DNA of 7,500 nt from Acidobacteriota bacterium (lineage in GTDB: Bacteria > Acidobacteriota > Thermoanaerobaculia > Thermoanaerobaculales > Thermoanaerobaculaceae), in assembly GCA_021782525.1 (NCBI GenBank), contig JAJXUY010000066.1, forward strand, positions 1-7,500. The letters are read 5' to 3'. A program made the position numbers and the translations under genes. Below are positions 6,861-7,500 of the stretch, in pieces. Below the pieces are notes generated by a model. It saw only the letters and a list, made by a program, of their open reading frames with translations, was not told the DNA's origin and ran no database searches. Position 1 is the stretch's first letter. Every line of letters starts with the position of its first letter.

Positions 6861-6900
6861 CAAAAATGGTCACAATACTACAGACACGGACACACAACTA
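6861..6900 (-). promoter_or_regulatory. AT-rich patch, possible promoter region for the receptor gene
   Basis: This is the most AT-rich stretch of the 342-base gap between the receptor and the GGDEF gene. On the minus strand it contains TAGTAT (6880-6875) and TATTGT as possible -10 elements, but no convincing -35 at the right distance. If it is the promoter, the leader is about 150 bases and includes the hairpin at 6757-6776. The remaining gap (6901-7057) shows only small inverted repeats. Confidence 0.3.
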
Positions 6901-6950
6901 CCGGCCGCTGCAATGCAACGCCTGTGCCGGGTTTCGCCGTACTGCGGTCC

Positions 6951-6981
6951 CCAAACGGCCGTTCGATGTCCGGCGGTTTGG
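6951..6981. repeat. Imperfect inverted repeat between the GGDEF gene and the receptor gene
   Basis: CCAAAC (6951-6956) pairs with GTTTGG (6976-6981), and CCG (6959-6961) can pair with CGG (6971-6973) inside. The left half also holds the 10-base palindrome AACGGCCGTT (6954-6963). It lies 77 bases past the GGDEF stop with no U-tract, so its role as terminator or protein-binding site is open. Confidence 0.3.
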
Positions 6982-7057
6982 ATTCGCCGTTCAGCTCTGT
7001 GGATGCCGCAGCCGCGAGGGCAGCTCACGCCGGCGCGGGAGCCCGCTCACCCTGTGG

Positions 7058-7500
7058 CTAGGGCGCGGTGGCGGTGCAGTCGCCGCCTTCGCTGACGGCC
7101 GCGTACAGCGCCGCCTCGGCCTCACGGAGCAACTCGCCGGCGGAAAGATGGCCGCCCGGGCGGACCTGGGCCAGGCCGACGGTGACCCGGGTGCGGGAGG
7201 CGCGGTCGCCGGCGTGCTCGTTGGCGCCCCGCCGCAACCGCTCGATGATCGCCATGGCGGCGTGCTCGTCGGTCTCGGCGAGGAGGAGCGCGAACGTCTC
7301 CTCGTCGTACCGCGCGAGCAGGTCGATCTGCCGCAGCGCCCGGCGCAGGCTCGCGACGGTGTCGGCGGCGGGCTGGGTGCGCTCGCCGCCGGCATCCGCG
7401 ACGGTCAGGCGGAGGACCGCGATGGCGAGCGGCGACCCGCTGCGCCGCGCCCGCAGCATCTCGGAGGCGAGCCGATCGGCGAAGCGCTCGCGCGTCATCA
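7058..7500 (-). CDS. GGDEF-domain protein with degenerate active site, C-terminal part (5' end outside window)
   Basis: The frame runs from the window edge to the TAG at 7060-7058, leaving about 147 residues. The ATG at 7498 is probably internal: MTRERFADRLASEMLRARRSGSPLAIAVLRL aligns with the early GGDEF-domain segment that normally follows DxLTGL, whose start would lie beyond the window, along with any sensor domain. The segment LARYDEETFALLLAETD aligns with the usual LARYGGDEFAVLLPETD, so the signature is DEETF (codons 7306-7292). The first metal-binding segment, usually DxDxFKxxND, is also lost (LRLTVADAGG). The RxxD inhibitory site is present as RQID, exactly five residues before DEETF. 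The C-terminal half (VTVGLAQVRPGG, LLREAEAALYAA) is normal for the family. The likely role is c-di-GMP or partner binding, not synthesis. Confidence 0.8.
   Translation of the reverse strand, partial: MTRERFADRLASEMLRARRSGSPLAIAVLRLTVADAGGERTQPAADTVASLRRALRQIDLLARYDEETFALLLAETDEHAAMAIIERLRRGANEHAGDRASRTRVTVGLAQVRPGGHLSAGELLREAEAALYAAVSEGGDCTATAP

Noticed and set aside
6712..6897. 61-codon upstream frame ending on the receptor start
   Set aside because: It would start at TTG without a Shine-Dalgarno and runs through the likely promoter patch. It was not called as a gene; only the short ATG frame inside it is noted as a possible leader.

Overview
The window is GC-rich chromosomal DNA with dense, conventional gene content. 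It most resembles Acidobacteriota. Three features suggest this: an Oar-type TonB-dependent receptor with an N-terminal carboxypeptidase-regulatory-like domain, a sulfatase-superfamily enzyme fused to TPR repeats, and a TMTC-like membrane protein with C-terminal TPRs. The phylum is an inference from gene families, since no rRNA or phylogenetic marker lies in the window.

Layout. Positions 1-913 (+) hold the C-terminal part of a multi-pass membrane protein ending in TPRs. After a 139-base gap with a possible promoter and a clear Shine-Dalgarno, 1053-3266 (+) encodes an exported, possibly lipidated, sulfatase-superfamily protein with a TPR tail. Its catalytic position reads Thr rather than the formylglycine-forming Cys/Ser. 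Positions 3267-3614 are non-coding and hold a composite inverted-repeat structure: 7-base repeat arms outside, 8-base repeat arms inside, in opposite orientations. A strong intrinsic terminator at 3615-3648 serves the convergent minus-strand gene 3671-6715, a 1014-residue TonB-dependent outer-membrane receptor. Its upstream region (6716-7057) holds a Shine-Dalgarno, a perfect 8-bp hairpin, an AT-rich patch that may be the promoter, and further small inverted repeats. Positions 7058-7500 (-) encode the C-terminal end of a GGDEF-domain protein whose catalytic motif is degenerate but whose RxxD inhibitory site is kept.

How the parts may work together. The two plus-strand genes face the cell envelope and both carry TPRs, so they may belong to one surface-modification pathway (sugar transfer plus phospho- or sulfo-group chemistry); this is inference from adjacency. 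The receptor and the GGDEF protein lie in the same direction but are separated by 342 bases and need not be co-transcribed.

No complete novel defence or mobile system is visible. The observations most worth following up are the nested inverted repeat element at about 3276-3570, the Thr-for-Cys substitution in the sulfatase-like enzyme, and the GGDEF domain that looks like a c-di-GMP receptor rather than a synthase. No tRNA, rRNA, CRISPR array or insertion sequence was seen.
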